From positions 38,558,679-38,622,678 of the forward strand of contig OX411559.1 of the NCBI GenBank assembly GCA_948146395.1: 64,000 nt of DNA. Reading direction: 5' to 3'. Within the stretch, counting starts at the first letter, position 1; each line of letters begins with the position of its first letter. Both the position numbers and the translations under genes were made by a program. Source of the stretch: Fragum whitleyi (taxonomy: Eukaryota > Mollusca > Bivalvia > Cardiida > Cardiidae). Positions 54,628-64,000 of this stretch are shown in pieces. Under the pieces are notes generated by a model. The model did not search any database. It was not told where the DNA came from and saw nothing but the letters and a program-made list of their open reading frames with translations.

Positions 54628-55558
54628 ATCTGGTTATGGGATAAAAAAAAACTAGGACTATAAAAATTGAGTCGTGGTAGACTCAAATAAAGAAAAAAAT
54701 CCGACACAAAAAGCAGACGATTTCTAAACAAATATTTGATGTATTGACTTGTAGGCGAGTATATACGACCTATTACAAACACACGGGATCCATGTACAGT
54801 ATTTCGCATGGAGTAAAAACCCTTGTGTGTATTGGTTAGGCAAGCAATTCTGCAATCAGAATGGACTAGACGTCTGTTTAGACAAACACTGGCGAGTTTT
54901 GAGGCCAAATTTTCACCGTTTAGACGTGTTTTAAAGTGTTGACAACTGGATTTAAGAGTTAAACTAGATTGGATTTAGTTTTGTGTGTTGTTTTCCGAGT
55001 GATTTTGTTGGATTTGATTCAGTTTTTGCTGTGTAAATTGGATATCAAGTTGGCCCGGACTTTACGTCGGCCGGAGTAATTCAACCTAAAACGTTGACCC
55101 CATCTTACGCTGGTAACTGACCGGTTAGTAGCACCCTTTACATTAATTATGCATGGTAGACTCGTCCAATTTCAAAGCGCATTCATTAAAATTTAACTTA
55201 ATCGGGGGAGAGTTGACGAGGCAATTCACGCAAACTCGTAATAGATAATTGATTGTAACAAACCAATCGTAGTTTTCTGAATTGTCTTTTCATGCAATGT
55301 TTTAATAAACATGTTGTAATTTTATCGTCTGGAGAAAAGGGAAAATGGCGTACAGCCTTTTCAACCTGCCTAAGTTATTGTAACATTTTCGAGACACAAA
55401 GTGTATCTGGGCATTTAGAAATGTTGAGATCATAGTGCGCAGTTAATGGCATTTTGTAGTTCACAATTTGTAACTTGAATCTTGCAGACGACAATTTGAC
55501 TTGCAGTAGCAGACGGCATATAGAATCTATTTGGTTTTATTTCATTTTCAAATATTAA
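54628..55558. other. unassigned, somewhat CpG-retaining DNA
   Basis: No repeat family is recognised. GACTTTACGTCGGCCGGAGT near 55060 and CTTACGCTGGTAACTGACCG are CpG-bearing. A 5' gene region is possible but unsupported. The 123-aa minus ORF at 54537-54908 spans the B remnant edge and has no known motif. Confidence 0.35.
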
Positions 55559-55804
55559 TTAACTCTTGTCATGCTGAATAAAAATTCTTGGCAAAAATGC
55601 ATCAAAATCAGTGCTGAAATTACTGGTTTCCCTGATTGTGAGTCGGTTTTTATTGTGAAAATATAATTTTTCAAACTTATCTGATTTAAGAAGGAAAATC
55701 AGGTGGTATTGATAGGGATCAGACTGCACATGTGTGCAGGCTGATCTTTGGCTATGCTTCCTGCAACAGCAGGAATATTCTGGGATCAGCATGTCAAGGG
55801 TTAA
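55559..55804. mobile_element. MITE-1, reversed, preserved
   Basis: TTAA CTCTTGTCATGCTGAA at the left and ATCAGCATGTCAAGGG TTAA at the right; 246 bp, with palindrome GATCAGACTGCACATGTGTG / CAGGCTGATC. Confidence 0.82.
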
Positions 55805-57484
55805 TTAATATTTGGTTATTCCTTATAAATAATACTAAAAGATCCTATTCCTACAGTTGTTATTGTGAAAAGTCTCAATTTCTTATGATTAAATTTAAAT
55901 TCATTTAGAAAATGAAGGAAAATCTTTTAAATTAACTTCAGGAACGTTTATGTAACTGAAGAAGAACTGGTATTAATTTGGGAATTTTCGTCAAAATTGG
56001 GAATTTTTTTTAGGTCCTTTCAATTGGGAATGGGGTGTATTTATATAAGGGGCCCCTGAGAGATAGATTAAAAAGGCCTAGGTTGTTCACAAGGCGTTTG
56101 GACTAAGATCAGCCTACACCAACCTGCAGTCTGATCTGAGCCTGCACTGCTTCACACAGCCTGCATTATACTTTTAATTATTTTATTTTGAAAAACCGGA
56201 AGCCTGACTTGAGGACAAAAAAAAAAGAAATTTAACAGGATAAGGTTTGTCCTCAATGGGCGACCAATGTGTTGTTTTAATACAGCATTATATATTTGAT
56301 CCGTTCTTCAGGAAAACCTGCAAATGACGTCACTGTGAATTTCAGATGTCTAAACCTAGATATAGTCTAAATGAACGACTTAGAAAAATCCAATTTCATA
56401 GATTTTGCAGACTTGTTTCAATTTGTGTTGAAATTGAAAAGATAAAAAGACTGCAAAATATTGAAGATAACATTGAGAGAAAGGGATAAATTGCTTGACA
56501 CAAGCAATTTCTCCATTTAGCTCAATGTTTCCCACTTCATTGATTTCAGTTAATTAAAAGTTTGGTTTGTCGATAAATAGTTATATAAACAGGTATAAAG
56601 GATGTCATTCTTTTTGGAAACAACATATTTTCCGGCATTTTATGAATAACAAAATATATGGCATCCTTAAAAAAAACAAAGTTTGTCTATTTTCAATTGC
56701 GTTGTCATTTAGGCATGTTTTCCTAGAGAACAGATCATTTGTATGCAATATTCATTTTGAGAAAGAAAATTCCTTTGTAATAGAAAGAGTTCAGTGTATG
56801 GTAAAGGGTTTTAGAGGATTTCATTTCAATCTCTTTCATTCTGGAATCCCACTTTTGCAATCACTTATCTATTCATTAAGAATATAATTAAAAATAATCC
56901 CACAATGAACAATGAATCAGCCGTAATTATCTCCCCTCCCCCCCTCCCCCTCTCCCCCCAAAAAAGAACAAAAAGCAGAACCTATATTTTTTAAAGCATG
57001 GACAGGGTAAAATAAAATAAAGTGAATAAATGGAGCATTTTCTAATATTTTCGAGTCAGTTAAAATGAGACTAATTTTGGTTTAATAAAAAACAAAATTT
57101 AGCCTACCCAAAATTTTATTTCATGAAAGTAAGGATTAAATTGTTCAGCCAAACAAGAGTTAAAAGTGATCAAATTTAATTGACGAAAAGTAACAATTAA
57201 AATATATTATGGTGGTCTGAAATTATTCCATGGTAAAAGTTGCGGTATTTAGCTGAGGGTTGTATTATTTCTAAATTCTATTAAATCATCTTATGTGAAT
57301 TAAGCAGTTGGGGAGCTGTGTATTGAACTTGCGTGTTAGAGAAATTGCTTAATTACTGTATTTCGACTATTTTGCTTGGGAAAGAATGAATTAATGAACT
57401 TTTGAAATTCCAATATAAGAACTTCTGAAATTCCAATATATAAAGCTTGTTGCTTCACAGCATGTTCAGTTCCAAAGCACAAAA
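55805..57484. other. mostly unassigned; hairpins and a C/T tract
   Basis: GACTAAGATCAGCCTACACC / TGCAGTCTGATC near 56100 is a MITE-1-like core. TTTGCAGACTTGTTTCAATT / AAGACTGCAAAATATTG and AAATTGCTTGACACAAGCAATTT near 56400-56510 are hairpins. A C-rich tract is at 56930-56960. The 106-aa ORF at 56567-56887 has no known motif, and I do not call it. Confidence 0.4.
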
Positions 57485-57635
57485 TATGTGTCCTTGGTCT
57501 AGAGGTATAGTGTCGGCCTCTTGACCCAAAGGTTCAAGTTCGATTCCCGAGAGCGGCTATCAATCTCGGTTCTTTCATTGGCCCACACATTTGGCACGAG
57601 TACTGGTAAATTTTCCAGAAAGCAGAATTGAGTCA
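57485..57635 (+). mobile_element. SINE-2 copy
   Basis: TCCTTGGTCTAGAGGTATAG (A box), AAGTTCGATTCCCGAG (B box), CTCGGTTCTTTCATTGGCCC, GTACTGGTAAATTTTCCAGA. It is truncated where FB1 begins. Confidence 0.75.
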
Positions 57636-57639
57636 CATA

Positions 57640-57717
57640 TCAATGGCTCAGCGCAAATCAGTTGTAACTGCCTATAAACATATAGGCAGTTACAACTTTT
57701 CACGCTGAGCCATTGAT
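57640..57717. mobile_element. short foldback FB1, near perfect
   Basis: TCAATGGCTCAGCGCAAATC, AGTTGTAACTGCCTATA pairs with TATAGGCAGTTACAACTTTT, CACGCTGAGCCATTGA; the stem is about 35 bp with a tiny loop. This is the least decayed copy. Confidence 0.85.
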
Positions 57718-57794
57718 TTATTAAAGTCAGGGTGTTTATTGTCATTTTTCAGAATTCATGAATACATGTACATTCGAAGCAATTTCTTCTTTCT
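57718..57794. other. short spacer
   Basis: Nothing recognised. Confidence 0.3.
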
Positions 57795-57970
57795 ACTACC
57801 AATGGGTAGAGAATCGTAAACCTATATGGAATAGCAACTAGAGGCTAGGAAAGGGATGTGATAGTAGTACTGGTGTGAGAAATACCAGGAATCCATCGTT
57901 AGGTGCTGCAGTCATCGCGATATAACTGAGAGATTGTTAAAAGCGACGTAAGACCCCAATTCAAATCAAA
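57795..57970 (+). mobile_element. SINE-1 copy, headless
   Basis: CTACCAATGGGTAGAGAATC, AGAGGCTAGGAAAGGG, GAGAAATACCAGGAATCC, GCGACGTAAGACCCCAATTC. Confidence 0.8.
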
Positions 57971-58191
57971 ACCTTGCAGTATTTTATTGGTTTAAGAAAA
58001 AGTTCGAAGATTCCATGATTTGGAGAAGTGCCTGTAACACAATCTATCAAAAATACTGATAAAACTCATTGTTGCATTAACCGCAAGCTTGCTGATTTTA
58101 AAGTTGACTGCATGTCTGTTCAGACTAATTCTTGTCTAAACTGTCAGCAAAAGCTTTGTGTACTGCTGAAACATGTCCTGAAAAAAATGAT
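57971..58191. other. unassigned spacer
   Basis: Nothing recognised. Confidence 0.3.
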
Positions 58192-58553
58192 CAGGGTTTT
58201 AATCTGACATCAACAAAATAGGGTCCAAAGGACTCAATCATTGGGATCTTAGGGGTCCTTTCTTAAATTTTGGAAGTCCCAGAGTGCTTTAGGTATAGAC
58301 CATTTCATTGAGGCTATAATATTGAATTTTGTAGATTTAGAGTCATTCCTTGGTTATAGGTGAAGAAATTGGTATATTAATATTTGGGGCCCAAATTCAG
58401 GAAAGAATTGAAGACTGTTTAAAGCAGTCTTCAATTCTTTTCTGAAGTTGAGCTCCAGAGTGTCTACTGGGATTCACATCAAATAGTTTTGAGGGTCCTG
58501 GCTACTCATTTTTGCGTCTCAGATTCACAAAACCTGCGTCCCTTAAAACCCTG
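58192..58553. mobile_element. hAT-like MITE H2, complete
   Basis: Starts CAGGGTTTTAATCTGACATC and ends GCGTCCCTTAAAACCCTG. The central hairpin is GAAGACTGTTTAAAGCAGTCTTC-like. ATGAT occurs on both sides but slightly out of register, so no clean 8-bp duplication is claimed. Confidence 0.75.
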
Positions 58554-58828
58554 TATGATATGCATTAAATCATTATATGCAAACAAAAAGACTCAAAACA
58601 ATTTAATATGATTTTGGAATTTAAATTATATGAAAATTTATTAGCCTGTACTTTTGCTAGGTTGTATTTTGACCTTGATATTCACTGTATGACCCAAATA
58701 CCAGTAATTTAAAACAGTAGGTTTTGTTTGATTTATGCATTCTAGGTATATAGCCTACAAAACATGAAATTTTGACAGCATAAGAAATATTTTGTTCCCT
58801 AAGATTCATATACCTAAATTTAAATTTG
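58554..58828. other. unassigned AT-rich DNA
   Basis: Nothing recognised. Confidence 0.3.
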
Positions 58829-59476
58829 ATCAACTGTTATGCTGAACCTAGAGTATACCTGTTTTGGGGTATAGACAGGGGGATTGGGGGCTTGTCCTAA
58901 AAGTAACTTTTTTCAAAGATCCCCCATATTTTCAAGATTTGTGGGTGATTTTTTACTATAAACAAATAGTAAGGAATGCCATCTATATCTCGGTTGCTTC
59001 AATTTTGTGCTGAAATCCCCCACAGTTATGAAATCCTACAATAAACTCTGAAAGATCAGCCTGCACATTATGTTCAGTCAGTTACAAAGGTACAGATAAG
59101 AGGGGGTAACTCCAGTCTTAAATCTTTATTTCTTGATGAAACCCTATGGTGTGGGTACTAATTTGAATCGTCTTGACAAGACGATTCCAATGAGTACCAA
59201 CAACATAGGGTTTGTGCTATGTGTATTGAAATTCTTTGATCGGAAATCCAAATTATCTCCCTTTATCAGTAGCTCTGAGTAATGTTCTTAGTTTGTAACC
59301 ACATAATTTACCTTTTCAATGAGAAGTTATAACAAAATAAATACTGACTCATGATATTTGAATCCAGTGTTTTCAGCAATTTGACTGATATTTGAATCCA
59401 TGCGGTGCTGAAATTCAGTGCTTTCAGTACTTTGACTTTGAAATTTTGCCAAGGTTTTTCATTCAGCATGGTTAAG
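58829..59476. mobile_element. MITE-1 long, degenerate, with nested MITE-3
   Basis: ATCAACTGTTATGCTGAACC at the left and TTCAGCATGGTTAAG at the right are decayed MITE-1 ends. GCAGTCTTTCAGCACTTTG-like text (GTGCTTTCAGTACTTTGACT) repeats near the right end. MITE-3 occupies 59089-59214. Confidence 0.5.
59089..59214. mobile_element. foldback MITE-3
   Basis: GTACAGATAAGAGGGGGTAA start; arms AACCCTATGGTGTGGGTACT, AATTTGAATCGTCTT pair with AAGACGATTCCAATGAGTAC and CAACATAGGGTTT. Confidence 0.65.
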
Positions 59477-59628
59477 TTATCTAATCCAGAAATTTAAAAT
59501 GGAGGCCTGTTCTCTTTTTACTATCCAGACTGGTATTAAAATTCAAAGGGCTTTTAAAAAACACCTGATGGCTTTATATTTCCCTGTCTACTGATAGCCT
59601 ATACTGTTTGAGAGAGCATCCTTTTCTC

Positions 59629-59793
59629 TTAAGGTAGTGGACCCGTAATTGTTCCACAAGATTTGGGTAGTCATAAACTTAAACAGTGCTAACCGAGGTT
59701 TCCTAATGATTTCATTAGGAAACCTCGGTTAACATTGTTAAATGTCATGAGTTCCAAAATGTTGCGGAAATATTATGGGTCCACTACCCTTAA
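59629..59793. mobile_element. TTAAGG foldback MITE-4, complete
   Basis: TTAAGGTAGTGGACCCGTAA at the left is the inverse of ATTATGGGTCCACTACCCTTAA-type sequence at the right. The inner stem CTAACCGAGGTTTCCTAATG / CATTAGGAAACCTCGGTTA is nearly perfect. TTAA at both edges suggests piggyBac-type duplication. Confidence 0.75.
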
Positions 59794-59949
59794 CAGGGAT
59801 CTGTAAGTTAGCAAAGAAATGTTGGGATTCTTTTGGACATTTGTCTTTTACTGACATTGTTTAAGATATGAAAAATTTGTATGCGTGGGGGGGGGGGGAA
59901 TGCATCAGAGCAAAATAAATTCAAAATACATGTAATTGCCTGCCCTTTG
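59794..59949. other. spacer with poly-G
   Basis: Poly-G at about 59887-59898. Nothing else recognised. Confidence 0.5.
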
Positions 59950-60135
59950 TTAGCTTCACTTGCCATAGGCCACTGGGGCTATTGTCATGGCGTTATGTCC
60001 GTCCGTGCATGGGTCCGGTCGTAAACCTTTTCTTTAAAAATCTTCTCCTCAGAAACTACTGGATGAATTTCAACTAATCTTCAGAGGAATGATCCTTGGG
60101 TGACCCTCTTTCAAAGTTGTTCAAAAATTTTTAAA
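59950..60135 (+). mobile_element. family A 5' fragment
   Basis: TTAGCTTCACTTGCCATAGG, CCACTGGGGCTATTGTCATG, a short GTCCGTCC tract and the leader monomer to TTGTTCAAAAATTT. It is cut off where H2-like text starts. Confidence 0.8.
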
Positions 60136-60268
60136 AGTTATAAACAGTCTTCAAATCTTTTCTGAAGCTGTTCCTCAGAGTGTCTTTTGGACATGCATCA
60201 GACAGTTTTGAGGGTCCTGGCTACTTATACGAGGTCTCAGCCTCTCAAAACCTGCGTCCCTTAAAACA
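60136..60268 (+). mobile_element. hAT-like MITE H2, right half
   Basis: AAACAGTCTTCAAATCTTTT, CTGAAGCTGTTCCTCAGAGT, GGTCCTGGCTACTTAT, CTGCGTCCCTTAAAAC. Fused to the family A fragment. Confidence 0.65.
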
Positions 60269-60698
60269 ATGGGCCATGGGCGACTGGGCACCTGCTAGTC
60301 TTTTTTCCTGTTGGAGCTTCGTGCCTGATCTGCAAGGATATGAGTGAGTGAAAAAATGTTGAAATCAATTTAAAACCCCATTTAAATTAACAAATTCAAT
60401 AGAAAGGTTTCGAAGATTTTAAGGGATAAAGCCATGTTGGAAAGAGCTGATAATTAATGCCTGGAGGAAATGGGACTTAAAACAATTTAAAACCACTTGC
60501 AAGGTCTTTCTTACACTTTTGCTGATGATATTTAACTCTGCAGAAATGTAAAGATTTATTTTGTCACTGTTGGGCAATGAAAGTGATGTAACTACAGCTT
60601 TGCTTAAGCCGTATTTACAACATTTTGTATGTATAATCAATGATATGTATAATTGTTGCCTGTCACACAAAAAGGGGCCTTGTAAGAGCTAAACCTGG
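60269..60698. other. unassigned, SINE-1 tail trace near 60310-60395
   Basis: TGCAAGGATATGAGTGAGTG and AATTTAAAACCCCATTTAAA are SINE-1-like. The 83-aa minus ORF at 60419-60670 has no recognised motif. Confidence 0.35.
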
Positions 60699-61073
60699 CA
60701 GGGCTGGTGTATGACGCTGAAACCAGGGTTTTGACTCACAAATATCACATTTGACCCTCCAAAGTTTCCAGCAGGGGGTCATTTTGACTCATTTACCAAA
60801 TTTCCATTGTTGCAATCTATGCAATATAAATGATTAAATAGATCAATTGTTTTCTTCAATTACAAAAGGTCTATATGAATCAACATAAACAATAAAGTGT
60901 GTCTACACTTTATTGTTTATGTACTGTTTCAGTTATATAGATAACATTAAAGACTGAGAAGTTTTCATGTTTGCTTTTTTGACCCCTTCAAAAACCAGTT
61001 TTGACCCCCAAAGTTTTATGGTCAAGTGGTCAATGACTCCCAAATTTGAAAAGCTAGCAGAAGCGTTGTCCTG
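60699..61073. mobile_element. hAT-like MITE H1, copy 3
   Basis: CAGGGCTGGTGTATGACGC start, then GGGTTTTGACTCACAAATAT, GGGGGTCATTTTGACTCATT and GTCAATGACTCCCAAATTTG to TTGTCCTG. Order and internal hairpin (GTGTGTCTACACTTTATTG) as in copies 1 and 2. Confidence 0.7.
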
Positions 61074-61113
61074 GTCAGACTGAGTGAAAATCATCTTGCA
61101 CAATCTGAGCAAA

Positions 61114-61882
61114 TTTTATGCCCTCGTATTAAAAGATTGGGGGCATATTGTTTTAGGGTTGTCTGTCTGTCCATCTGTCTGCCTGTCTGCAAAACTTGAC
61201 CAAAATACTTAACATTGCCAATGTCTTCAAGCCTATTCATGATACAAGGCTCATATTTGGCATGATGATAGATCTCAATGATACACATTCTGCTGATACC
61301 AAAGTCAAGGTCATCTGTCAAGGTCTTCTGTCAAGGTCAAATAACTCAAAATTTGAACCAAAAAACTTAACATTGCCAATGTCTTCAAGTCTATTCAAGA
61401 TACATGCCTCCTATTTGGCATGCTGATAGATCTCAATAATATGCATCTGCTGATATCAAAGTCAAGGTCATGTGACAACATCAAGGTCATCTGCCAAGGT
61501 CAAATAACTCAAAAACTTAACCCAAAAAATTAACATTGCCAATATCTTCAAACCTATTCAAGGTATAAGGCTCATATTTGGTATGGTGATGGATCTCAAT
61601 TATGTGCATCTGTAGATACCCTATGTTAAGGCCATATGACATCAAGGTCATCTGTCAAGGTCAAACTTCTTTAAAACATCACAAAAACACTTAAATTGTT
61701 CAGTTTATTAAAGAATATAAAAGATACCTTTCTCATAATTGGCATGATAAAATATCTTAGTGATATCCATCTGTATGTATCAAGGTCAAGGTCATGCTAA
61801 AAGGTCAAGGTCACCTGTCAAGGTTAACGTTTTGAAAAAAATGCTGTTATAAGGGAATTAGTGTTTCACAAACACATCTTGT
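61114..61882 (+). mobile_element. family D element D2, aged
   Basis: ATGCCCTCGTATTAAAAG / TTGGGGGCAT hairpin, a GTCTGTCTGTCCATCTGTC tract, four or five diverged monomers (CATTGCCAATGTCTTCAAGC, ATTTGGCATGATGATAGATC, AAGGTCAAGGTCA), then AGTGTTTCACAAACACAT and CTTGT. The 3' inverse of the 5' end has decayed (TTATAAGGGAATT). Confidence 0.8.
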
Positions 61883-62319
61883 TCATACCTTGTGATATTA
61901 TTTGACCTTTTGCCTCCTTTTTGCTTTAATCCTTTGCATTGAGCCTTCAACTCCTTTTTTACCTGGTCCCTATTTCTAGAATGTCAAATTAAGAAAGTTC
62001 AGCATGTTTATATTTTATTCATTTCTGTGTGAAAGTTCTAGATTTTAAACTCTGAATGAAGCAAATTGCATAACAAAATATTTTGCAAGTATAAGATGTA
62101 TTAAGATGATATTCCATGCCTGATTTGATATGTATCTAACCAGGGATCCAGATAAGAGAGGGTAAAGCCAGTCTAAAATCTTTATTGAACAATGAAACAT
62201 TATGTTGTGGGTAAATTATTGATAATGAAATTCAGCATTTTCTTCAGTTATTTAATAAACAAGGTTTTTGACCCTTTACCAAAAAATTAGGCTGAAGAAT
62301 CTCTACATTAAACTGATTC
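61883..62319. other. unassigned; MITE-3 left half near 62150-62205
   Basis: AGATAAGAGAGGGTAAAGCC and AACATTATGTTGTGGGTAAA form the left arm of MITE-3. The remainder is not recognised. Confidence 0.4.
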
Positions 62320-62598
62320 TCTCAACTTGTCCAAGGACAAGTAAAGCACTATAGTATGGCACTGTATAGATAAATTTTTTTAATAAGCTTATTGCTTGTA
62401 TCAGAGTAGAAAAAACTGTTATTAATGAAGAAAATGATGGATTTCAGCATTTTCTTCTTTAAAAACATTTTTTTACTCAAAATCTTTCTATTCTATTTTT
62501 GCAGACAAGCTCATTTTAATCCTGGACAAGTAGAAAATGACACTTTACTTGTCCATGGACAAGTGGAGAGAATCCATATTTCTACTCCCCTGGCTAGA
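62320..62598. mobile_element. hAT MITE H3, left-truncated
   Basis: CAACTTGTCCAAGGACAAGT, GAAAATGATGGATTTCAGCA, TTTTCTTC, CTGGACAAGTAGAAAATGAC, CCATATTTCTACTCCCCTGG correspond to the interior and right end of 19555-19910. Confidence 0.65.
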
Positions 62599-62743
62599 TA
62601 TCTCTTGTATAAAGGGTAAATGTGTGTCAGTGGGCCAAGCATGTAAAATGCTTGTAAGGATGTGTAAATTATCTGGCCAAAACCACCTGATTTGAGGGAA
62701 GAGGGGGAGGGGAATGGAAAATAGATTCGCAATTTGAGTGTTT
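62599..62743. other. short unassigned spacer
   Basis: Nothing recognised. Confidence 0.3.
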
Positions 62744-63798
62744 TTAGCTCACCTGAGCACCCGTGCTCAAGATGAGCTATTGTGATCACTCATCGTCCGT
62801 CCATCGTCCGTCCGTCCGTCTGTCCGTCCGTCTGTCCGTCCGTCCGTCAACAATTTCTTTAAACACCTTCTCCTCCTAAACCACTGGGCCTATCAAGCTG
62901 AAACTTGGCAGGGATGTTCCTTGGGTGAAGCTCTTTAAAAGTTGTTAAAAGAATTTAATTTCGTCAAAAACACTGGTTGCCATGGTTACATAATAGCCTA
63001 AAATGGCCGAAAATCTTAGAAAAAATTCTTCTCCTCCTAAACCACTGGGCCAATCAAGCTGAAACTTTGCAGGGATGTTCCTTGGATTAAGGGCTTCAAA
63101 AGTTGTTAAAAGAATTTTATTTAATCAAAAACTCTAGTTTCCATGTTAACGGAAATTCTGAAAAATGGCCGAAAATGGCTGAAAATATTAGAAAAAATTC
63201 TTCTCCTCCTAAACCACTGGGCCAATCAAGCTGAAACTTGGCAGGGATGTTCCTTGGGTGAAGGTCTTCAAATGTTGTTAAAAGAATTTAATTTCATCAA
63301 AAACTCTAGTTTCCATGGTAACGGAAATTCTGAAAAATGGCCGAAAATGGCTGAAAATATTAGAAAAAATTCTTCTCCTCCTAAACCGGTGGGCCAATCA
63401 AGCTGAAACTTGGCAGGGATGTTCCTTGAGTGAAGGTCTTCAAACATTGTTAAAAGAATTTAATTTCATCAAAAACTCTAGTTTTCATGGTAACGGAAAT
63501 TCTGAAAAATGGCTGAAAATATTAGAAAAAATTCTTCTCCTCCTAAACCACTGGGCCAATCAAGCTGAAACTTGGCAGGGATGTTCCTTGGGTGAAGGTC
63601 TTCAAAAATTGTTAAAAGAATAGGCCATGATAAGTGAAAAGTTGAAAATTTACAGCCTTAAAAAAACCCAAGTTGCAGTAGGACGAATTTTAACCAACCT
63701 TAATGTACATCAAACAAATTCTGGTTTTCATAACATGGTTGACAAGTTATGAGTGACATACTCAGGTGAGCGATATAGGACCATCATGGTCCTCTTGT
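62744..63798 (+). mobile_element. family B element B6, full length
   Basis: TTAGCTCACCTGAGCACCCG / TGCTCAAGATGAGC hairpin, a GTCCGTCCGTCTGTCCGTCC tract, then monomers starting CTCCTCCTAAACC at 63031, 63203, 63375 and 63536 (172, 172, 161 bp). The 3' end is ATACTCAGGTGAGCGATATA, GGACCATCATGGTCC, TCTTGT. Monomers are very similar, so array expansion is recent. The repeated ORFs of 87 and 102 aa read across monomers and are not genes. Confidence 0.9.
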
Positions 63799-64000
63799 TA
63801 GACTTTCCCCACCCCCTCCCTCACCACACACACATACATACAAAAAAGGAACCAAGACAAACTAACTTGTGTTTATAATTGGAAAATTGAAAAATTGCAT
63901 TAAAATGTTTTATATCTTATTTGGACAATTTGACTTAATCTCCCTTTCATTAGAATAAAAAAATAAAGTCTCTAGACTACCTAACTTTAAGGCTGCCACA
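63799..64000. other. unassigned window edge
   Basis: A C- and CA-rich stretch (CCCCACCCCCTCCCTCACCA), then AT-rich DNA. Nothing recognised. Confidence 0.35.

Noticed and set aside
54537..54908. 123-aa minus ORF
   Set aside because: It begins outside and ends inside a family B remnant; no known motif and low-complexity residues.
58192..58560. 8-bp target duplication for H2
   Set aside because: ATGAT occurs on both sides but in different register, so it may be chance.
60419..60670. 83-aa minus ORF as a gene
   Set aside because: No motif, no splice context, AT-rich; chance ORF is likely.
63143..63623. Overlapping 87- and 102-aa ORFs with duplicated text
   Set aside because: They read across family B monomers; related elements elsewhere carry stops and shifts at the same place.

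Overview
The window looks like AT-rich, intron- and repeat-dominated eukaryotic DNA, most probably from a marine bivalve mollusc. That rests on the repeats: tandem-repeat-bearing non-autonomous elements with GTCC/GTCTGTCC tracts, tRNA-headed SINEs, and many TTAA-flanked and hAT-like MITEs, a mixture I know from bivalve genomes (pearl/BIV160-like, HINE-like). Species is not assigned. There is no prokaryotic operon, rRNA gene, convincing functional tRNA gene or CRISPR array. Most short ORFs lie in repeats and are not genes. Layout: 1-8 kb holds SINEs, foldback hairpins, a (TC)n tract and a decayed LINE 3' end. 8-12 kb holds nested MITEs. 12.4-14.5 kb holds two head-to-tail copies of a tandem-repeat element called family A here. 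16-25 kb holds families E, F, B and A, with A inserted into B. 26.4-32.2 kb is the only region with a plausible host gene, on the minus strand: a possible first exon near 32.0 kb, a phase-compatible exon at 27931-27657 and a BEN-like exon at 26555-26372, with a family D element in the intron. 28.3-38 kb holds families C, B and D, unassigned AT-rich DNA and AAGTA-rich repeats. 38.6-54.6 kb has more A and B copies, clustered SINEs, a 2.2-kb element with inverted ends and TTAA-flanked MITEs. 54.6-64 kb holds further MITEs, SINEs, D and B copies. The main observation is a superfamily of at least four element families (A-D; E and F are weaker members). They share one plan: a 5' hairpin, a GTCC-type microsatellite, a body of roughly 145-172-bp monomers, a 3' inverted copy of the family's own 5' end, a short 3' palindrome, and a CTTGT or CTAG end. 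Terminal sequences differ between families, but the two ends of one family always match each other. This resembles Helitron-like (Helentron/HINE) elements. No autonomous partner is visible here. Family names A-H and the MITE names are local labels, not database names.
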